From NCBI RefSeq assembly GCF_019334305.1, contig NZ_JAHWGH010000012.1, positions 248,001 through 312,000 of the forward strand: 64,000 bases of DNA, given 5' to 3'. Each line of letters starts with the position of its first letter. Position 1 is the stretch's first letter. The DNA is from Rossellomorea orangium. GTDB taxonomy: Bacteria > Bacillota > Bacilli > Bacillales > Bacillaceae_B. Shown here piece by piece: positions 36,871-46,768 of the stretch. Below the pieces are notes generated by a model. That model saw only the letters and a list, made by a program, of their open reading frames with translations. It had not been told where the DNA came from and did not search any database. Both the position numbers and the translations under genes were made by a program.

Positions 36871-36991
36871 GAGGGTGGTGGGAACTGCTTCGCTTTCCGC
36901 GGACGTTCGGCCAAGCCTCCTCAGCACACTTCGCTTCCGGGGTCTTGCTCGCCCGTTTTCCGCAGGAGTCTACGCAGTTCCCACCACCCTC
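36871..36991. repeat. Palindromic intergenic element, diverged inverted copy R4
   Basis: 18-bp perfect terminal inverted repeat, GAGGGTGGTGGGAACTGC and complement at 36974-36991. The interior contains GCTTTCCGCGG, AGCCTCCTC, GGGGTC and TTTTCCGCAGGAGTC, the reverse-complement landmarks of copies R1-R3, so this is a diverged member in the opposite orientation with unrelated ends. Confidence 0.7.
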
Positions 36992-37066
36992 TTAACAAGA
37001 TTTTGGTGACAGAGCTAAATAGTACTTAGCCATCATTTAACTTATTGGATAAAAATATCATCATGA

Positions 37067-37190
37067 GTTGATTGGAGCGGAAGGTGCTCGACTCCGGCGG
37101 GAATTGCTGGACAGGTGAGACCCCGCAGGCGCAGCCGAGGAGGCTCACCGCCAGCCCCGCGGAAAGCGAGCACCTCTCGCTGTAATCAAC
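37067..37190. repeat. Palindromic intergenic element, copy R3
   Basis: Ends GTTGATT / AATCAAC, arms GGTGCTCG / CGAGCACC, inner GCTGG / CCAGC and GGTGAG / CTCACC. It lies only 75 nt from copy R4, in the opposite orientation. Together they fill the gap between the TVP38-like gene and ysdB. Confidence 0.85.
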
Positions 37191-37240
37191 CGCTACTAGC
37201 TTCTTTAACAGCATGAATGTTTAGGAAAATAATAAAATTA

Positions 37241-37267
37241 AAAAAACGACTGGCTAGTCGTTTTTTT
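37241..37267. terminator. Bidirectional terminator at the ysdB 3' end
   Basis: AAAAAACGACT / AGTCGTTTTTT with a GGCT loop. It overlaps the ysdB stop codon (minus strand). Confidence 0.85.
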
Positions 37268-37652
37268 GTTGCGCGTTTTGAAGAAATTCGTGGATCGGGC
37301 TTTTCCAGTCGAGTTTGGCATTGGGGTATCGTTCTCTGATTTCGTTTTGTAAATATTCGAAGTCCTCCCGGGTGAGGCCATTCAGGGAAGAGACATTTTT
37401 CGTCCATACAAAAATGGACACAACTTCGAAAGACCGGTCTGTAGCCCCCAGATATTTTTCCCCTTCGAATCGGACACCTTTATATGTTATGTGGAAATTC
37501 TTTCGGACATTTTCCTGATCATCCAGAAAATAAAAACGTTTCTGCTCTTGGGCAAGCTCGAGTTTTCGCTTTGGGTTCATAATGTATTTCACGCTGCTGT
37601 ATAAAAGATAAATAATAAGGACAAAAATCACTAACCGAATAATCCAAAGCAT
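37254..37652 (-). CDS. ysdB: YsdB family sigma-W-type membrane-anchored protein
   Basis: 132-residue protein with one N-terminal transmembrane helix (MLWIIRLVIFVLIIYLLYSSV, 1-21) and a soluble domain with ENVRKNFHITYKGVRFEGEKYLG and SFEVVSIFVWTK. B. subtilis YsdB is similar and belongs to the sigma-W regulon; function unknown. ATG at 37652 is preferred, 8 nt after GGAGG, since the earlier ATG at 37658 is too close to the site. It is transcribed against its neighbours. Confidence 0.82.
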   Translation of the reverse strand: MLWIIRLVIFVLIIYLLYSSVKYIMNPKRKLELAQEQKRFYFLDDQENVRKNFHITYKGVRFEGEKYLGATDRSFEVVSIFVWTKNVSSLNGLTREDFEYLQNEIRERYPNAKLDWKSPIHEFLQNAQQKND

Positions 37653-37797
37653 CACCATTACCTCCATAGGCATATTTCTTCCACTATAATTTACGGTTAA
37701 AACAGAAAAAGGTTTCATATTATTTAAAATTTGTTTAAAAATTTGTCATACTAAGAGTGAGCGACATAAATACAGACATCATAAGGGGAGAATGACG

Positions 37798-38286
37798 ATG
37801 AACATTGAGAAGTTATTGGACATGCAGAAGAAACTGGATCAGCATATCGAAGAAGAACATGGATTAGAAAAAGAAGACCTGGTCGACAAGAAGATCCTTG
37901 CTTTACTTGTAGAAGTAGGGGAACTGGCGAATGAAACAAGAAGCTTTAAGTTCTGGAGTACAAAACCTTCTTCCTCAAAGGATGTAATCCTGGAGGAATT
38001 CGTGGATGGTGTGCACTTCATCCTGTCCCTTGGAATCGAAATTGGCATTCAGCAATTTGATTTGGGTGAAACAAACTATACGAATGAAGATGTGACAAAG
38101 CAATTCATGGACGTGTTCAAGTACGCCAACCATTTTGCTGAAGAACGTTCGGTTGAACATTTTCAGGAGTTATTCAGACACTATGTATATCTGGGGGAAC
38201 TACTTGGATTTTCCCATGAAGAAGTGTTTGATGCATATGTGAAGAAGAATGAAGTGAATTATAATCGTCAAAAAGAAGGATATTAA
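37798..38286 (+). CDS. dut: Dimeric all-alpha dUTPase
   Basis: Hydrolyses dUTP to dUMP and PPi. The 162-residue protein belongs to the all-alpha NTP pyrophosphatase (MazG-like) dUTPases, not the trimeric beta type. Magnesium-binding carboxylates are visible as ExxE in LLVEVGELANETRSFKFW and ExxD in LEEFVDGVHFIL. ATG at 37798 gives proper spacing from AAGGGGAG (37783-37790); the in-frame ATG at 37792 touches the site. Single gene. Confidence 0.88.
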   Translation: MNIEKLLDMQKKLDQHIEEEHGLEKEDLVDKKILALLVEVGELANETRSFKFWSTKPSSSKDVILEEFVDGVHFILSLGIEIGIQQFDLGETNYTNEDVTKQFMDVFKYANHFAEERSVEHFQELFRHYVYLGELLGFSHEEVFDAYVKKNEVNYNRQKEGY

Positions 38287-38392
38287 AAGAAAGCGTCATA
38301 TCTATGAATAGTGAAGAAGATTCAGCAAATTTTGATGAATCACACATGTTTTAGTATAATGGAAGAGTATAATCATTTAGGGGGTCGAAATA

Positions 38393-39478
38393 ATGGCGAA
38401 ATTAGACGAAACTTTGACAATGCTCAAGGATTTAACCGATGCCAAAGGGGTACCGGGTAATGAACGAGAAGTACGTGACGTCATGAAGAAATACATAGAG
38501 CCGTTTGCAGATGAAGTGACAACAGATAATCTTGGAAGCCTGATCGCTAAGAAAGTCGGCGATGAGAATGGTCCCAAAATCATGGTGGCTGGCCATCTTG
38601 ATGAAGTAGGGTTTATGATCACACAGATCGACAGCAAAGGATTCCTTCGCTTTCAAACCGTAGGAGGCTGGTGGTCTCAAGTCATGCTCGCCCAGCGTGT
38701 GACGATCGTGACCAGCACTGGGGAAGTGACAGGTGTGATCGGTTCCAAACCGCCGCATATCCTGCCTCCGGAAGCGCGGAAAAAACCGGTTGACATCAAA
38801 GATATGTTCATTGATATCGGTGCGTCAAGCCGTGAAGAAGTACAGGAATGGGGAGTGAAGCCGGGAGATATGGTCGTCCCTCATTTCGAATTCACGGTGA
38901 TGAATAATGAGAAGATGCTCCTTGCGAAAGCATGGGATAACCGAATCGGATGTGCGATTGCCATCGATGTGTTAAGGAATCTGAAAGATGAGAAGCATCC
39001 TAACATCGTCTATGGTGTCGGTACCGTACAGGAAGAAGTCGGTCTTCGTGGAGCGAGGACGGCGGCAGCGAAGATCCAGCCTGACATCGGATTTGGTGTG
39101 GATGTCGGAATCGCCGGCGACACACCTGGTGTTTCTGATAAGGAAGCGTCAAGTAAGATGGGGGAAGGTCCACAAATTATTTTATACGATGCGTCAATGG
39201 TTTCCCACAAAGGTCTTCGCGACTTTGTTACGGATACGGCGGATGAGCACAACATCCCGTATCAGTTTGATGCGATTGCAGGTGGTGGGACGGATTCAGG
39301 AGCGATTCATTTAACCGCCAACGGAGTTCCTGCATTATCCATTACCATCGCAACACGCTACATCCATTCCCATGCAGCCATGTTGCATCGTGATGATTAT
39401 GAAAACGCCGTTAAACTGATTACAGAAGTGATCAAGAAGCTCGATAAAGAGACAGTGGCGAAAATAACGTTTGATTGA
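38393..39478 (+). CDS. ysdC: M42 family aminopeptidase
   Basis: 361-residue cobalt/zinc-dependent aminopeptidase of the glutamyl-aminopeptidase/cellulase M family, forming large cytoplasmic tetrahedral complexes in studied members. Metal ligands and base are visible: AGHLDEVGF (His, Asp), DVGIAGD (bridging Asp), [11 protein letters not shown] (Glu-Glu) and [11 protein letters not shown] (His). TTAGGGGGT precedes the ATG. Followed by a terminator. Confidence 0.92.
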   Translation: MAKLDETLTMLKDLTDAKGVPGNEREVRDVMKKYIEPFADEVTTDNLGSLIAKKVGDENGPKIMVAGHLDEVGFMITQIDSKGFLRFQTVGGWWSQVMLAQRVTIVTSTGEVTGVIGSKPPHILPPEARKKPVDIKDMFIDIGASSREEVQEWGVKPGDMVVPHFEFTVMNNEKMLLAKAWDNRIGCAIAIDVLRNLKDEKHPNIVYGVGTVQEEVGLRGARTAAAKIQPDIGFGVDVGIAGDTPGVSDKEASSKMGEGPQIILYDASMVSHKGLRDFVTDTADEHNIPYQFDAIAGGGTDSGAIHLTANGVPALSITIATRYIHSHAAMLHRDDYENAVKLITEVIKKLDKETVAKITFD

Positions 39479-39486
39479 TTTTACGG

Positions 39487-39516
39487 AGAGACCCTTATGA
39501 AAAGGGTCTCTTTTTA
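39487..39516 (+). terminator. Terminator after ysdC
   Basis: GAGACCCTT / AAGGGTCTC stem, ATGA loop, then TTTTT. The convergent hydrolase gene ends 8 nt further on. Confidence 0.88.
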
Positions 39517-39523
39517 TGTGCAT

Positions 39524-40066
39524 TCATAAGGTCATTTCCCCGGATAAGGTCATGTCGGCGGAGATCGTTTTTTTAATGATGCGAATGGCGCTTTCATTAT
39601 CCTCATCCGTTTCAGAAGCCATGCAATCCCTTGGTATCGACATATCATATTCCCTCATATAAGCATCATTGGCAGTATACAGGACACAGATGTCACCTGC
39701 GATGCCTGTTAAAATAAGGTGCCCTACATCTAGCTGATGAAGCAGGATATCGAGCTGCGTCCCGAAAAAGCAGGAGTGCTTGGGTTTGATGATGAAATAG
39801 TCATCGGTATCAGGGTGAAGCTTCTCGATGACGGTTCTCCCCCTTCCTTTTTTGCACTCTTCAATGACGTCATTCATATTATCCTGCCAAAGCCCATAGT
39901 TATCATTCACATAAATGACCGGTACTCCTGCTTCCTTTGCTTTCTTCTTCAATTCCCGAATATTCCCGACGATATTCAGCGTATTTTCGTAAAGTTTCTC
40001 TCCGCCCTCAAAATCAAACGTATTAATCATATCGATGATTAACAATGCGCTTTTCTTATGATTCAT
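39524..40066 (-). CDS. Isochorismatase-like cysteine hydrolase
   Basis: 180-residue cysteine hydrolase. The triad of the isochorismatase/nicotinamidase superfamily is present: Asp12 in ALLIIDMIN, Lys in FIIKPKHSCFF and the nucleophilic Cys in TGIAGDICVLYTA followed by NDAYMREYDM. The substrate cannot be read from sequence; nicotinamide and other amides are the usual candidates. ATG at 40066 follows AGGGGAA with good spacing. The reading frame extends 31 codons further upstream without a ribosome site, so the short form is chosen. Confidence 0.85.
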   Translation of the reverse strand: MNHKKSALLIIDMINTFDFEGGEKLYENTLNIVGNIRELKKKAKEAGVPVIYVNDNYGLWQDNMNDVIEECKKGRGRTVIEKLHPDTDDYFIIKPKHSCFFGTQLDILLHQLDVGHLILTGIAGDICVLYTANDAYMREYDMSIPRDCMASETDEDNESAIRIIKKTISADMTLSGEMTL

Positions 40067-40142
40067 ACAGCGTTTCCCCTTTTGTTTACATATGTATTTT
40101 TCATTACCACTGAAAGGGCGATCTATAAACCTGGAAGGAATA

Positions 40143-40179
40143 AAACAAGGGCAATCCATTTTTAGGATTGCCCTTGTTT
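40143..40179. terminator. Terminator after sspI
   Basis: 15-bp perfect stem AAACAAGGGCAATCC / GGATTGCCCTTGTTT with an ATTTTTA loop, adjoining the sspI stop codon on the minus strand. Confidence 0.88.
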
Positions 40180-40395
40180 CTAATGCATTTGCTGCAATGA
40201 TTCCTCTAATGTTTCAAGGACCATTTTTTGTTCCTGCGGATCTGCGTTTTGCCAGAAGACTTCAAGCAGTACACCGAGGCCTGGAAGAGTTTTTTCTTCC
40301 CCTCCCTGGATGGCGTCGACGATGGTGTCTCTCAGTTCGTCCTGGTTATTACCAGATACGTTGTGTATGATCGCTTTACGTAAATTAAGATTCAT
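40180..40395 (-). CDS. sspI: Small acid-soluble spore protein I
   Basis: 71-residue minor spore protein, expressed in the forespore in B. subtilis. It begins [13 protein letters not shown] and carries [23 protein letters not shown], nearly the full SspI signature. ATG at 40395 is 8 nt after AAGGAGA. Its presence supports an endospore-forming host. Confidence 0.95.
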   Translation of the reverse strand: MNLNLRKAIIHNVSGNNQDELRDTIVDAIQGGEEKTLPGLGVLLEVFWQNADPQEQKMVLETLEESLQQMH

Positions 40396-40519
40396 CACAC
40401 ATTTCTCCTTTTTTCTAGGATAAGGAACTCATTGTTATCTTGTCTCAAATTGAATTTATTATGTAGGAAAGTTAAGGTATAATGAGACGTTGAATAGGAA
40501 TTTAAAGGAGCGGATACGA

Positions 40520-41281
40520 TTGAAGTATATTCAATCCTCAAAAAACCCTGTAGTTAAACAGTGGAAGAAATTATTAACCAAAAAAGAACGGGATCTCACC
40601 CGTACATATATCATTGAAGGCTTTCATCTTGTGGAGGAAGCGTTAAAACAGGAAGATACAGTCTTAGAGATCATCCTTGTAGAAGGAGTCGACATCCCTC
40701 AGAAGTGGAACGTGGACTCTGTTTCCATCACGATGGTGTCCGATGAAATTGGGAAAGTCCTGTCTGATACGGAAACCTCACAAGGGATCTTTGCCATCTG
40801 TAAGCAAAAAGAGGATGAGCATATCATCGACCAGGCAGCAACGCTGATGCTCCTTGATGGTCTGCAGGACCCAGGTAACATCGGCACAATCATCCGAACA
40901 GCCGATGCAGCTGGGATCGATTTGGTCGTGTTAGGGAAAGGGACGGTGGATCCTTATAACCCTAAAGTATTGCGCTCGGCACAGGGAAGCCATTTCCATA
41001 TTCCCATTGTCAGGAAAGACCTTCATGAAGTCATTCCAATGTTGAAGGAGCGGAACATTCCTGTGTACGGGACCGCCCTTGAAAATGGTGTTGAATATAC
41101 AACGGTCAAGCCGCACTCTTCTTACGCCCTCATTATGGGGAACGAAGGAAATGGGATGTCGAAAGACCTTTTATCGGAGACGGATCAGAACCTCTATATT
41201 CCGATTTACGGCAAAAGCGAATCATTGAATGTAGCGATAGCTGCAGGTGTTTTACTGTACTATTTCAAAAATGGGCAGTGA
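40520..41281 (+). CDS. ysgA: SpoU/TrmH family RNA 2'-O-methyltransferase
   Basis: 253-residue methyltransferase with an N-terminal substrate-binding domain (1-95) and a SPOUT knot. The three SpoU motifs are clear: LLDGLQDPGNIGTIIRTADAAG (motif 1, split here by reading as LQDPGNIGTIIRTAD), LIMGNEGNGMS (motif 2) and IPIYGKSESLNVAIA (motif 3). The target RNA is unknown. TTG at 40520 is chosen, 9 nt after AAAGGAG (40504-40510); upstream in-frame starts lack a site. Confidence 0.9.
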   Translation: MKYIQSSKNPVVKQWKKLLTKKERDLTRTYIIEGFHLVEEALKQEDTVLEIILVEGVDIPQKWNVDSVSITMVSDEIGKVLSDTETSQGIFAICKQKEDEHIIDQAATLMLLDGLQDPGNIGTIIRTADAAGIDLVVLGKGTVDPYNPKVLRSAQGSHFHIPIVRKDLHEVIPMLKERNIPVYGTALENGVEYTTVKPHSSYALIMGNEGNGMSKDLLSETDQNLYIPIYGKSESLNVAIAAGVLLYYFKNGQ

Positions 41282-41296
41282 ATTCCCTGAAAAGGT

Positions 41297-41325
41297 TTGA
41301 AATTTGCTGTGAAATTCACTATAAT
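41297..41325 (+). promoter_or_regulatory. pheST promoter
   Basis: TTGAAA and TATAAT with a 17-nt spacer, just upstream of the T-box leader. Confidence 0.7.
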
Positions 41326-41354
41326 AATGCACATATAACTTTAAAAACGTTGAA

Positions 41355-41599
41355 AGAGGAAAGTAGCACATGACCTTCTTTAAGGGAGAGGATGCCTTTA
41401 GACTGCAAGCATCCTTAAGAAAACATGATGTGAACATTTCACCTCTCGAGTTGGCATCGGGACCATTCCATTATTGCGAATGTAAAGATGCACCGGCAAA
41501 GCCGTTATCCGAATGAAGTGAGTATGTCCACCCGTGGATATGCTTATAAGGGTGGTACCGCGATATAAACCTCGTCCCTTTTGGGGATGGGGTTTTTTT
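41355..41599 (+). ncRNA. T-box riboswitch of pheST
   Basis: tRNA-Phe-sensing leader. The T-box core AAGGGTGGTACCGCG lies at about 41548-41562, the specifier codon TTC (Phe) at 41438-41440, followed by A, and the terminator CCTCGTCCC / GGGGATGGGG with seven T at 41570-41599. Confidence 0.93.
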
Positions 41600-41661
41600 A
41601 TTTGTTTTAAAATAAATTAAAACCGCCCGTTCGGACGATATACATTAAAGGAGGAAGAACA

Positions 41662-42699
41662 ATGGAGGACAAATTACGATCCCTTCAACAAGAAGCCATC
41701 GAAAAAGTAAACGAAGCTCAAGACCTGAAAGAACTGAACAACATCCGTGTTGCCTATCTGGGGAAAAAAGGACCGGTAACCGAAGCTTTAAAAGGAATGG
41801 GAAAACTGTCAGCGGAAGAGCGTCCTAAAATGGGGGCACTTGCCAATGAAGTCCGTGGAGCGATCACGGAAACAATTGAAGCGAAGCAGGCCGTGCTTGA
41901 AAAAGAAGCGGTGGAAAAGAAGCTTCAATCCGAAACGATCGATGTCACATTACCAGGTCGCCCCGTGAAAAAGGGAAATCATCATCCCCTTACGATGATC
42001 GTGGAAGAAATCGAAGACCTTTTCATCGGTATGGGCTACACGGTTGCTGAAGGACCGGAAGTCGAGAAGGATTATTATAACTTTGAAGCCCTGAACCTTC
42101 CGAAAGGACATCCGGCCCGCGATATGCAGGATTCTTTCTATATAACTGAGGAAACACTGTTGCGTACCCATACGTCACCAGTTCAGGCAAGAACGATGGA
42201 ACTCGCCAAAGGAAAAGGCCCGATCAAGATCATCTGTCCAGGTAAAGTGTACCGTCGCGATACGGATGATGCGACACACTCACATCAATTTACTCAAATC
42301 GAAGGTCTTGTCATTGATGAAAACATCCGCATGAGTGATCTTAAAGGAACGCTGAATGTGTTTGCCAAGAAAATTTTCGGTGAAGACCGTGAAATCCGCT
42401 TACGCCCAAGCTTCTTCCCATTCACAGAGCCTTCTGTCGAGATGGATATCTCATGTAAGATTTGCGGTGGAAAAGGCTGTCGTGTATGTAAAGGAACAGG
42501 TTGGATCGAAATTCTCGGCGCAGGGATGGTTCATCCGAATGTCCTTGAAATGGCAGGATTTGATTCGAAGAAATATACTGGATTCGCATTCGGTATGGGA
42601 CCGGAGCGTATTGCCATGCTGAAATACGGAATCGATGATATCCGTCATTTCTACACAAATGATACGCGTTTTGTCACACAGTTCGGAACACAAGAGTAA
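41662..42699 (+). CDS. pheS: Phenylalanyl-tRNA synthetase alpha subunit
   Basis: Catalytic subunit of the alpha2-beta2 class IIc synthetase; 345 residues. N-terminal coiled coil (1-85), then motif 1 region, [14 protein letters not shown], motif 2 [19 protein letters not shown], the [18 protein letters not shown] insert, and motif 3 [22 protein letters not shown] precedes the ATG. It is coupled to pheT 28 nt downstream and controlled by the T-box. Confidence 0.97.
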   Translation: MEDKLRSLQQEAIEKVNEAQDLKELNNIRVAYLGKKGPVTEALKGMGKLSAEERPKMGALANEVRGAITETIEAKQAVLEKEAVEKKLQSETIDVTLPGRPVKKGNHHPLTMIVEEIEDLFIGMGYTVAEGPEVEKDYYNFEALNLPKGHPARDMQDSFYITEETLLRTHTSPVQARTMELAKGKGPIKIICPGKVYRRDTDDATHSHQFTQIEGLVIDENIRMSDLKGTLNVFAKKIFGEDREIRLRPSFFPFTEPSVEMDISCKICGGKGCRVCKGTGWIEILGAGMVHPNVLEMAGFDSKKYTGFAFGMGPERIAMLKYGIDDIRHFYTNDTRFVTQFGTQE

Positions 42700-42727
42700 T
42701 CGAAAATCGGGTAGGAGGTACTAACAC

Positions 42728-45142
42728 ATGTTTGTTTCATATAAATGGTTGGAAAATTATGTAGACCTATCAGGCACAACACCTGAAGAGTTGGCAGAGA
42801 AAATTACAAGAAGCGGGATCGAAGTTGAAGGGGTAGAACGTATCGGCGAAGAAATCAAAAATGTGGTCGTCGGCTATGTACTTCAATGCGAGCCTCATCC
42901 CGATGCGGATAAATTAAATAAATGCCTGGTGGATGTAGGGGAAGAAGACCCCGTCCAAATCATTTGCGGTGCACCGAACGTAGCACAAGGTCAGAAAGTG
43001 GCTGTGGCAAGAGTAGGAGCGGTCCTTCCCGGCAATTTCAAAATCAAAAAAGCAAAGCTTCGCGGTGAAGCATCCCACGGGATGATTTGTTCCCTGCAAG
43101 AGCTTGGGGTAGAAGGTAAGCTTGTACCGAAAGAACATGCAGAAGGAATCTATGTATTCAGTGATGATGCACAAGTCGGTCGCAATGCAGTTGAATTATT
43201 AAACCTGGATGATGCGATCCTCGAGCTTGGCTTGACACCAAATCGCTCAGACTGCTTAAGCATGCTTGGTGTTGCGTATGAAGTGGCAGCGATCCTGGAT
43301 CGTGAAGTAAAGCTTCCTGTAACCAATCTTTCCGAAGCTGGTGAACGAGCATCGGATTATGTAACGGTTAAAGTAGAAGCTAAAGAAGATAATCCTTTAT
43401 ATGGTGCTAAGATCATCAAAAATGTCAAAATCGGACCATCTCCACTTTGGATGCAAAATGCACTGATTTCAGCGGGAATCCGTCCGCATAATAATGTAGT
43501 CGACATTACGAACTACGTGCTGTTGGAATATGGCCAACCGCTCCATGCGTTTGACTATGACCGCCTCGGTTCAAAAGAAATACTTGTCCGTCGTGCAAAA
43601 GATGGTGAAACCTTCGTAACACTGGATGATGCGGAAAGAACCTTATCAAGCAGCCAGCTTGTTATCACCAATGGTACGGAACCTGTTGCCCTTGCCGGAG
43701 TGATGGGTGGAGCGAATTCAGAAGTCCAGAACGATACGACCACTGTCCTTCTTGAAGCGGCTTACTTCACTGGTGCCATCGTAAGGGGAGCGTCGAAAGA
43801 TCATGGGCTCAGAAGCGAAGCGAGCACCCGCTATGAAAAGGGAGTAGACCCGAACCGTGTCCTGAAAGCAGGAGAAAGAGCGGCTCAATTGATGGCTGAA
43901 TATGCCGGAGGGGAAGTCCTTGAAGGCACTGTATTGGTTAATGAATTGGATGTAGAACCTGTTAAAGTGGAGATCACTCTGGAAAAAATTAATTCTTCTC
44001 TAGGAACAGACATCACAGTTGAAACAGTGGAAGACATCTTCCGCAGACTTCAATTTGATATCGAAGTGAACGGTGAAACGTTTGCCGTTACGGCTCCTAC
44101 AAGAAGGGGAGATATCACCATCCCTGAAGATTTACTTGAAGAGGTGGCACGCCTTTACGGCTATGATAATCTTCCGCTTACTCTTCCAGAAGGAGAAGGA
44201 ACGCCTGGTGGTCTTACGCATCACCAGCTGAAACGACGGACTGTCCGCCGTTATCTAGAGGGAGCAGGATTATTGCAAGCCATCACGTATTCACTGACAA
44301 ATGATAAAAAAGCGACCCAGTATGCACTGGACGTGAAAGAGCCTGTCCGTTTATTGATGCCGATGAGTGAAGAACGCAGCAACCTACGCTTAAGCATCAT
44401 TCCGCAGCTTCTAGAAGTGGTTTCATACAATAAAGCCCGTCAAAACGATTCACTTGCTTTCTATGAAGTCGGATCCGTTTTCTTAAGCGAAGCAGGGGAA
44501 GAGCTTCCCGAGGAACAGGAGCATATCGCAGGTGCCCTCACAGGCCTGTGGCACCAGCACGCTTGGCAGGGAGAGAAGAAGCCTGTTGACTTCTATGTAG
44601 CTAAAGGGATCCTTGAAGGAATGTTTGAAGAAATCGGTGTTTCTGAAGCCATCTCTTACCGTCAGGCGACTGTAGAGGGAATGCATCCAGGCCGGACGGC
44701 AGAAATTCTCTTGGATAACGAAGTGATCGGTTTTGTCGGAGCGATTCATCCGGAAGTGGAAAAAGAATTGGATCTGAACGAAACGTATGTGTTCGAACTG
44801 AAAGCTTCTCCTGTATTTCATTATGAAAAGCCGGCACTAAGCTATACGCCGATCCCACGTCATCCATCGATCACAAGAGATATCGCCCTTGTTGTAGATG
44901 TGGATGTGAAAGCAGGGGAACTGCAATCCATCATTAAAGAGGCTGGAGGAAAACTTCTGAAAGAAGTGGCCGTCTTCGATCTTTATGAAGGGGAGCATAT
45001 GGAAGCAGGCAAGAAATCACTTGCATTCTCCTTGAAATACTTCGATCCGGCGAAAACCTTGACGGATGAGGAAGTCGTAAAAGTGCATGATAAGGTACTT
45101 TCAACAGTGAAAGAAAAAGCAGGAGCCGAATTGAGGGGATAA
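42728..45142 (+). CDS. pheT: Phenylalanyl-tRNA synthetase beta subunit
   Basis: 804-residue beta subunit. An EMAP-type tRNA-binding domain lies at about 40-155 ([19 protein letters not shown]), then B3/B4 editing domain (about 210-385) with [17 protein letters not shown]5 (about 405-480), the catalytic-like core (490-690) and the C-terminal ferredoxin-fold anticodon domain (about 710-804, [14 protein letters not shown]). AGGAGG precedes the ATG. A terminator follows. Confidence 0.97.
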   Translation: MFVSYKWLENYVDLSGTTPEELAEKITRSGIEVEGVERIGEEIKNVVVGYVLQCEPHPDADKLNKCLVDVGEEDPVQIICGAPNVAQGQKVAVARVGAVLPGNFKIKKAKLRGEASHGMICSLQELGVEGKLVPKEHAEGIYVFSDDAQVGRNAVELLNLDDAILELGLTPNRSDCLSMLGVAYEVAAILDREVKLPVTNLSEAGERASDYVTVKVEAKEDNPLYGAKIIKNVKIGPSPLWMQNALISAGIRPHNNVVDITNYVLLEYGQPLHAFDYDRLGSKEILVRRAKDGETFVTLDDAERTLSSSQLVITNGTEPVALAGVMGGANSEVQNDTTTVLLEAAYFTGAIVRGASKDHGLRSEASTRYEKGVDPNRVLKAGERAAQLMAEYAGGEVLEGTVLVNELDVEPVKVEITLEKINSSLGTDITVETVEDIFRRLQFDIEVNGETFAVTAPTRRGDITIPEDLLEEVARLYGYDNLPLTLPEGEGTPGGLTHHQLKRRTVRRYLEGAGLLQAITYSLTNDKKATQYALDVKEPVRLLMPMSEERSNLRLSIIPQLLEVVSYNKARQNDSLAFYEVGSVFLSEAGEELPEEQEHIAGALTGLWHQHAWQGEKKPVDFYVAKGILEGMFEEIGVSEAISYRQATVEGMHPGRTAEILLDNEVIGFVGAIHPEVEKELDLNETYVFELKASPVFHYEKPALSYTPIPRHPSITRDIALVVDVDVKAGELQSIIKEAGGKLLKEVAVFDLYEGEHMEAGKKSLAFSLKYFDPAKTLTDEEVVKVHDKVLSTVKEKAGAELRG

Positions 45143-45158
45143 TTCGATTCTTGGAGGA

Positions 45159-45190
45159 GATGTCAGACAGGGGTCTGGCATCTTTTTTTT
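45159..45190 (+). terminator. Terminator after pheT
   Basis: GATGTCAGAC / GTCTGGCATC stem (one G-U pair), short loop, then eight T. Confidence 0.9.
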
Positions 45191-45230
45191 GTATGTACGG
45201 GATTTTGGAAGGGGAATATTCTGTGGGGAA

Positions 45231-45394
45231 TCAGCAGGTGAAATAAGGATGATATTCAGCAACTGAAATATACAAATAAATCACCTGCTGAATTAAGGCT
45301 AATATTCAACAGGTGAATTACCTAGAAAATTCACCTGCTGAAAAACAAAGAAAAATCAGCAGCTAAATATCTTTCACTTTTCAACAGCTGAACA
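45231..45394. repeat. Short-word array E (TCAGCAGGTGA, 25-nt step)
   Basis: Seven units start at 45231, 45256, 45281, 45306, 45331, 45356 and 45381, each exactly 25 nt after the last. The word is TCAGCAGGTGA or its reverse complement TCACCTGCTGA: units 3 and 5 are inverted, the others forward, with small changes (TCAGCAACTGA, TCAACAGGTGA, TCAGCAGCTAA, TCAACAGCTGA). Spacers are AT-rich and unrelated. It lies between the terminators of the convergent pheT and rnhC. Confidence 0.8.
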
Positions 45395-45408
45395 AGCCAC
45401 CAAAAAAC

Positions 45409-45437
45409 AAAAAGCCGCATCGCTACACTGATGCGGC
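45409..45437 (-). terminator. Terminator of rnhC
   Basis: Read on the minus strand: GCCGCATC / GATGCGGC stem, 8-nt loop, then TTTTTG. Confidence 0.85.
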
Positions 45438-45444
45438 CTCTTCC

Positions 45445-46368
45445 TCATTTCCTTGCTAACTTCATTGCCTTCTCACTATTCGCAAAATGCCATTTGGTGA
45501 TCGATTTTAATTCCTCGACCCCTTTTCGCTTGATGATCTTGGCTGCGGCGACATCCACATGTTTTCCTGCGCCTTTAGGTATTTCGACGCCAGCTTTTGC
45601 ACTCAGCTTATCCATTTCTTTCAGGAATGCATAGCGTGCGATGATTGAGGCAGCTGCAACGGCAAGATGGATGCTTTCTCCCTTTGTGCTGAAGTATACC
45701 CGGTCCTTTTGGACTTTTTGTTGAGCAGACACGTGTTTGAAGTATGTATTCTTTTCGACGAATTGGTCGATCAATATTCCCTCAGGTTGTTCAGGGTCCA
45801 TCTTTTCCAGTAGGTTCAGGATGGCTTTGTTGTGAAGGAGTGCCTTCATTTTCCCTTGTGTCATCCCTTTGGCCTGCATCTCATTGTATTTTGGATTATG
45901 CAGGATGAGCAGGGAATAAGGAATGGTGGAAATGAGATCCCTGGCAATGCTGATGATTTGAGGGTCTGATAGGTTTTTGGAATCCTTCACCCCGAGTTCT
46001 TTCATGAGGGGGATATGCTCTTTCTTCACGTAAGCACTGACGACGGTGATCGGTCCGAAGAAATCTCCTGTCCCGACCTCGTCTGAACCGATGACAGACC
46101 AATCGGCAAAGTTCTCAGGCAGGTTCGTCGTACCCTTGGTTGGGGATTTGACCTTCGGGGTAACGCTGCTTCCCCACTGACTTGCTTCGCCATCACCGTT
46201 TGCTCCCTGAAACAATACTTTCCCGGATTTATAAGCGGTTACCGTACAGCCTGATGGTTTAGCCACAAATACGGCACCCGGCGGCAACTTGTCGACCAAC
46301 ACCTTTTGATAATGGTCTTTCATTTTCTCGATTGTTCCTTTAGTTGTTTGAATGACGGTATTGGCCAT
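45445..46368 (-). CDS. rnhC: Ribonuclease HIII
   Basis: 307-residue RNase H removing RNA from RNA-DNA hybrids. An N-terminal TBP-like domain (about 1-85) precedes the RNase H fold with active-site DEVGTGDFFGPI near 98, DSKNLSDPQI near 127 and a later acidic residue in GILIDQFVEK. Type HIII is typical of Bacillus. AAGGAG precedes the ATG at 46368. It is the only minus-strand gene between 40.4 kb and the end, divergent from zapA. Confidence 0.95.
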   Translation of the reverse strand: MANTVIQTTKGTIEKMKDHYQKVLVDKLPPGAVFVAKPSGCTVTAYKSGKVLFQGANGDGEASQWGSSVTPKVKSPTKGTTNLPENFADWSVIGSDEVGTGDFFGPITVVSAYVKKEHIPLMKELGVKDSKNLSDPQIISIARDLISTIPYSLLILHNPKYNEMQAKGMTQGKMKALLHNKAILNLLEKMDPEQPEGILIDQFVEKNTYFKHVSAQQKVQKDRVYFSTKGESIHLAVAAASIIARYAFLKEMDKLSAKAGVEIPKGAGKHVDVAAAKIIKRKGVEELKSITKWHFANSEKAMKLARK

Positions 46369-46500
46369 GTTTCTCTCTCCTTATGACAAAAATCTTGTAT
46401 TGAATAAAAATTGTGAGCTATTATGACAAATTCCTTCCATAATCAAAAAGTTTCATGGTATGATTATGTGTAGGATTCTTAATGAATGGGGGCTTTCAGG

Positions 46501-46761
46501 TTGTCTGATGAACAAAAAAATCGTACCACTGTAGACATATATGGACAACAATATACGATTGTTGGGACTGAATCAACAAGTCAAATCCGATTCGTTTGTT
46601 CGAAAGTCGATGACAAAATGAGAGAGATCAACTCCATGAATCCATCTCTCGACACAAGCAGATTGGCGGTTCTGACAGCGGTGAACGCCGTAAACGATTA
46701 TCTCAAACTTCAAGAACGAGTTGAAGAGCTTGAACGGGAAATTAAACGATTAAAGGATTGA
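46501..46761 (+). CDS. zapA: Cell division protein ZapA
   Basis: 86-residue FtsZ-ring stabiliser. The N-terminal globular part holds [14 protein letters not shown], and the C-terminal half (45-86) is a coiled coil ending [18 protein letters not shown] at 46501 is chosen: it gives the family-standard N terminus and lies 9 nt after GGGGG; the earlier in-frame ATG at 46486 precedes that site. It is followed at once by cvpA. Confidence 0.9.
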   Translation: MSDEQKNRTTVDIYGQQYTIVGTESTSQIRFVCSKVDDKMREINSMNPSLDTSRLAVLTAVNAVNDYLKLQERVEELEREIKRLKD

Positions 46762-46768
46762 AAAAAAG

